A stretch of DNA of 64,000 nucleotides, taken from contig JAQVDP010000013.1 in assembly GCA_028698335.1 (NCBI GenBank), positions 1-64,000 on the forward strand, read 5' to 3'. Both the position numbers and the translations under genes were made by a program. The DNA comes from Nevskiales bacterium (GTDB lineage Bacteria > Pseudomonadota > Gammaproteobacteria > Nevskiales > Nevskiaceae). This document shows, piece after piece, positions 62,187 through 64,000 of this stretch; position 1 is the first letter of the stretch, and every line of letters starts with the position of its first letter. The notes beneath the pieces are model-generated. The model made no database searches. It worked only from the letters and a program-made list of their open reading frames with translations, and had not been told where the DNA came from.

Positions 62187-63128
62187 TTAGGCTTCTGTTG
62201 CCGAGTCTGCCGGCGCCGAGAGAATCTCGACGCGCTCGCCCGAGGGCGTACGCAGCGCCCCGGCGTTCGCCGCCTCGATCTGCAGCACCGCGGTGGCCAG
62301 CGCCCCTTCGTCGCCGTCGCGGACCGCGTCGACGATCTCGCCGGCGACCGCGTCGCGACCGGCTGTCCGAATCTCGCTGCCCGCCGCAGGCACCTCCGAT
62401 CCGGTGATCCGGCACACGTACAGGCGTCGTTTGAGCTGCCCCAGATAGTGCAGGCGCGCGACGATCTCCTGTCCGGTGTAGCAGCCCTTGTCGAAGCTGA
62501 TGCCGCCGAACAGGTCCAGGTTGGCCATCTGTGGAACGAAGTGCTCGCGGGTTGCGGCATGGACCACCGGAAGCCCGGCGCGGATCTCGCTGCGCCGCCA
62601 GTCGTCGAATGAGCCGCGCGTGGCCAGGGCGGAGAGCCTGGCGTCCACGATGGCGAGGCGCTCCAGCGGCGCCGTGATACTGAACCGCGGCGTTTCGCCG
62701 TGGCGGCGCAGGACGATGATGCCGCCGGCCGTGGCGGCGCTGTCCATCGGGTTCGCGGGGCAGGGCAGCCCGGCCTGATCGAGTGCCGCCGCCGACGCGG
62801 ATCCGATCAGGCCGATCGATCCGTGCGTGCCGCTGACGTCCTCGAGGCCCGCCTTGGCGCGCAGGACGAACATCTTCAGGCGCTTGAGCGTCGTCTCGAC
62901 GAGATCGGCGGGCAGCTCGATCAGGATCGAACCGTCACCGGCATCGATCAGCGTCAGAACCGCAAGCATGCGCCCCTTGGGGCTGTTGTAGCTGGAGATC
63001 TGGGCGGCCGTCGGGCTCAGGTGCCCGATGTCGCCGGACAACTGTCCCTGCAGAAATGGACGGAGGTCGGCGCCGCTGGCGCGGATGATTCCGAGGTCTT
63101 TCAGACGAATGGATAGGAGGTCTTTCAT
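62187..63128 (-). CDS. ygfZ: Folate-binding iron-sulfur protein YgfZ
   Basis: Tetrahydrofolate-dependent helper for the assembly or repair of [Fe-S] proteins, resembling the T protein of glycine cleavage. The 313 residues contain the family signature FDKGCYTGQEIVARLHYLGQLKRRL with the conserved cysteine near residue 208. The opening LKDLGIIRASGADLRPFLQGQLSGDIGHL matches the first folate-binding region. It is divergent from the DUF1674 gene and the sdh operon, whose Fe-S subunit SdhB is a classic client, so the location fits its job. The start region has no strong ribosome site. Confidence 0.95.
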   Translation of the reverse strand: MKDLLSIRLKDLGIIRASGADLRPFLQGQLSGDIGHLSPTAAQISSYNSPKGRMLAVLTLIDAGDGSILIELPADLVETTLKRLKMFVLRAKAGLEDVSGTHGSIGLIGSASAAALDQAGLPCPANPMDSAATAGGIIVLRRHGETPRFSITAPLERLAIVDARLSALATRGSFDDWRRSEIRAGLPVVHAATREHFVPQMANLDLFGGISFDKGCYTGQEIVARLHYLGQLKRRLYVCRITGSEVPAAGSEIRTAGRDAVAGEIVDAVRDGDEGALATAVLQIEAANAGALRTPSGERVEILSAPADSATEA

Positions 63129-63184
63129 TGCCGGATGCCACTCAAATTTGTCACACTATCAAGGCTAAGCCGAACCGATTTGCC

Positions 63185-63412
63185 GTGTCCCAAGAACAGG
63201 ATTCCAGAACTGAACCTGAGCAGCCAGCCAAGGCCGGGGACGTCGTGCCGTTGTCGCGGCTGCTTGAGCAGTCCGACAAACAGGCGCAGTCGGCGCAACA
63301 GGCCCCCGTTCCGGCAACGACGCCGGTGCGAGAAATCGGTGGACGTAGCGACGGGCTGGATCCCACACGATATGGCGACTGGGAGAAAAACGGTCGCTGT
63401 ATCGATTTCTGA
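63185..63412 (+). CDS. DUF1674 protein, homologue of succinate dehydrogenase assembly factor 4
   Basis: Small 75-residue protein whose end, GLDPTRYGDWEKNGRCIDF, is the DUF1674 signature. In mitochondria the homologue SDHAF4 binds the flavinated SdhA before complex II assembly. The GTG at 63185 (VSQEQDSRTEP) is chosen; an in-frame TTG at 63128 overlaps the ygfZ start and is less likely. The N-terminal half is acidic and Gln/Pro-rich and probably disordered, as in the family. It lies 33 bases before sdhC, which supports the same role in bacterial complex II. Confidence 0.85.
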   Translation: MSQEQDSRTEPEQPAKAGDVVPLSRLLEQSDKQAQSAQQAPVPATTPVREIGGRSDGLDPTRYGDWEKNGRCIDF

Positions 63413-63445
63413 TCATCGTAGTTGTAATTCCCTCAGGGAGCCGGA

Positions 63446-63847
63446 ATGAGCACCAAAACTCCCGCGGACCCGCGTCCGCTGTCGCCCTTCATGCTGGGGC
63501 AGTATTACCGATTCCAGTGGACCTCCTTGCTGAGCTTCGCGCACCGCATCACCGGAATCGGATTGACGATCGGGGCGTTCCTGGTCGTCGGGTGGTTGAT
63601 CGCCCTGGCCGGTGGCCCGCAGGCCTACGGCATGATCTCGACCCACGTTGGTGCTTGGTACGGACAGGTCCTGCTGTTCTGCTGGACCTGGGCGCTCATG
63701 TATCACCTGGGCAACGGTATCCGCCACCTGTTCTGGGATGTGGGCATGGGTTTCGATCTGAAGGCCGCCGAACGCTCCGGCTATGCGGTCGTCGTCGCCT
63801 CCCTGGTCCTCACGGCCGCGGCCTGGGCCGTCGCCTACATCGGTTAA
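63446..63847 (+). CDS. sdhC: Succinate dehydrogenase cytochrome b556 subunit
   Basis: Membrane anchor of complex II, binding heme b and ubiquinone. The 133 residues start MSTKTPADPRPLSPFMLGQYYRFQ and hold three helices. The segment SLLSFAHRITGIGL has the conserved Ser/Arg quinone-site region, and MYHLGNGIRHLFWD the histidine that ligates heme in the family. A GGGAGCC site precedes the start. The sdhD gene begins 11 bases after the stop. Length and order match gammaproteobacterial sdhCDAB; sdhA and sdhB would lie beyond the window. Confidence 0.96.
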   Translation: MSTKTPADPRPLSPFMLGQYYRFQWTSLLSFAHRITGIGLTIGAFLVVGWLIALAGGPQAYGMISTHVGAWYGQVLLFCWTWALMYHLGNGIRHLFWDVGMGFDLKAAERSGYAVVVASLVLTAAAWAVAYIG

Positions 63848-63858
63848 GGAGTGATTCG

Positions 63859-64000
63859 ATGAGTGTTTCGAGCAAGGATTTGCGCTCGCCGCTGTCGCGT
63901 GCGCGCGGACTCGGATCCGCGAAGGAAGGCGTGCAGCATTTCTGGGTTCAGCGCGTCTCGGCCGTCGCGCTGGTGCCGCTGACCTTGTGGTTCGTGTTTT
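63859..64000 (+). CDS. sdhD: Succinate dehydrogenase hydrophobic membrane anchor subunit (partial)
   Basis: Beginning of SdhD, the second heme and quinone-binding anchor of complex II; the window ends after 47 residues. The ATG at 63859 follows AAGGAG. The visible part MSVSSKDLRSPLSRARGLGSAKEG then HFWVQRVSAVALVPLTLWFVF is the standard N terminus with the first helix. It is cut by the window, not broken. Expected length is about 115-130 residues. Confidence 0.93.
   Translation, partial: MSVSSKDLRSPLSRARGLGSAKEGVQHFWVQRVSAVALVPLTLWFVF

Overview
The window is about 64 kb of gene-dense, high-GC chromosomal DNA from a Gram-negative bacterium, most likely a gammaproteobacterium of the Xanthomonadales/Chromatiales sort. 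The pointers are two-domain HldE, WaaZ-like and GT9 LPS core enzymes beside glnE and ilvE (as in the Pseudomonas waa locus), an accBC operon led by aroQ, ygfZ next to sdhCD, and GlyGly-CTERM surface proteins. Taxonomy is an inference from gene content and order; no rRNA or tRNA is present. No stretch over 300 bases lacks a gene, and I see no mobile element, prophage or CRISPR array.

Layout. 1-11,300: an OmpA-like porin, then a minus-strand run of hemH, two Na+-coupled amino acid transporters (AGCS and NSS), a FadI-type thiolase, recQ, and aroQ-accB-accC. 11,300-23,800: a TlpA-like thioredoxin, cutA, a compact bifunctional putA, a 1,232-residue surface protein with three PKD domains and a GlyGly-CTERM tail, a KamA-type radical SAM enzyme, a MATE pump and an MddA/NnrU-like membrane methyltransferase. 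23,800-37,260: an LtaS-like sulfatase-fold enzyme, TatD, an HTTM-DCC fusion, and several small envelope or hypothetical proteins (outer-membrane barrel, TerB, DUF1134 lipoprotein, BI-1, DUF2061, amidase). 37,260-51,420: glnE, then a surface glycan/LPS core region with two sulfotransferases, a WaaZ-like protein, an asparagine-synthetase-type amidotransferase, three GT4 glycosyltransferases and a GT9 heptosyltransferase, then ilvE and hldE. 51,470-64,000: a DMT transporter, an HDOD protein, an M28 lipoprotein peptidase, an S9 peptidase, a POT peptide symporter, two tandem S1 proteases with GlyGly-CTERM tails, ygfZ, a DUF1674 (SDHAF4-like) protein, sdhC and the start of sdhD.

How it fits together. 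Secreted S1 proteases, an M28 and an S9 peptidase, a POT symporter, AGCS and NSS transporters, PutA, IlvE and a lysine-aminomutase-like enzyme point to a life on protein and peptides. The sodium-coupled transporters suggest, but do not prove, a marine or saline setting. The second theme is the envelope: LPS core synthesis with possible sulfation and amidation, and rhombosortase-type surface anchoring.

Most interesting signals: the sulfotransferase/WaaZ/AsnB block in the waa locus; a near-consensus Fur-type operator laid over the promoter of a DUF2061 membrane protein; a perfect 8-7-8 palindrome between kamA and the MATE gene; three GlyGly-CTERM substrates including twin proteases; and an HTTM-DCC fusion coupled to tatD.
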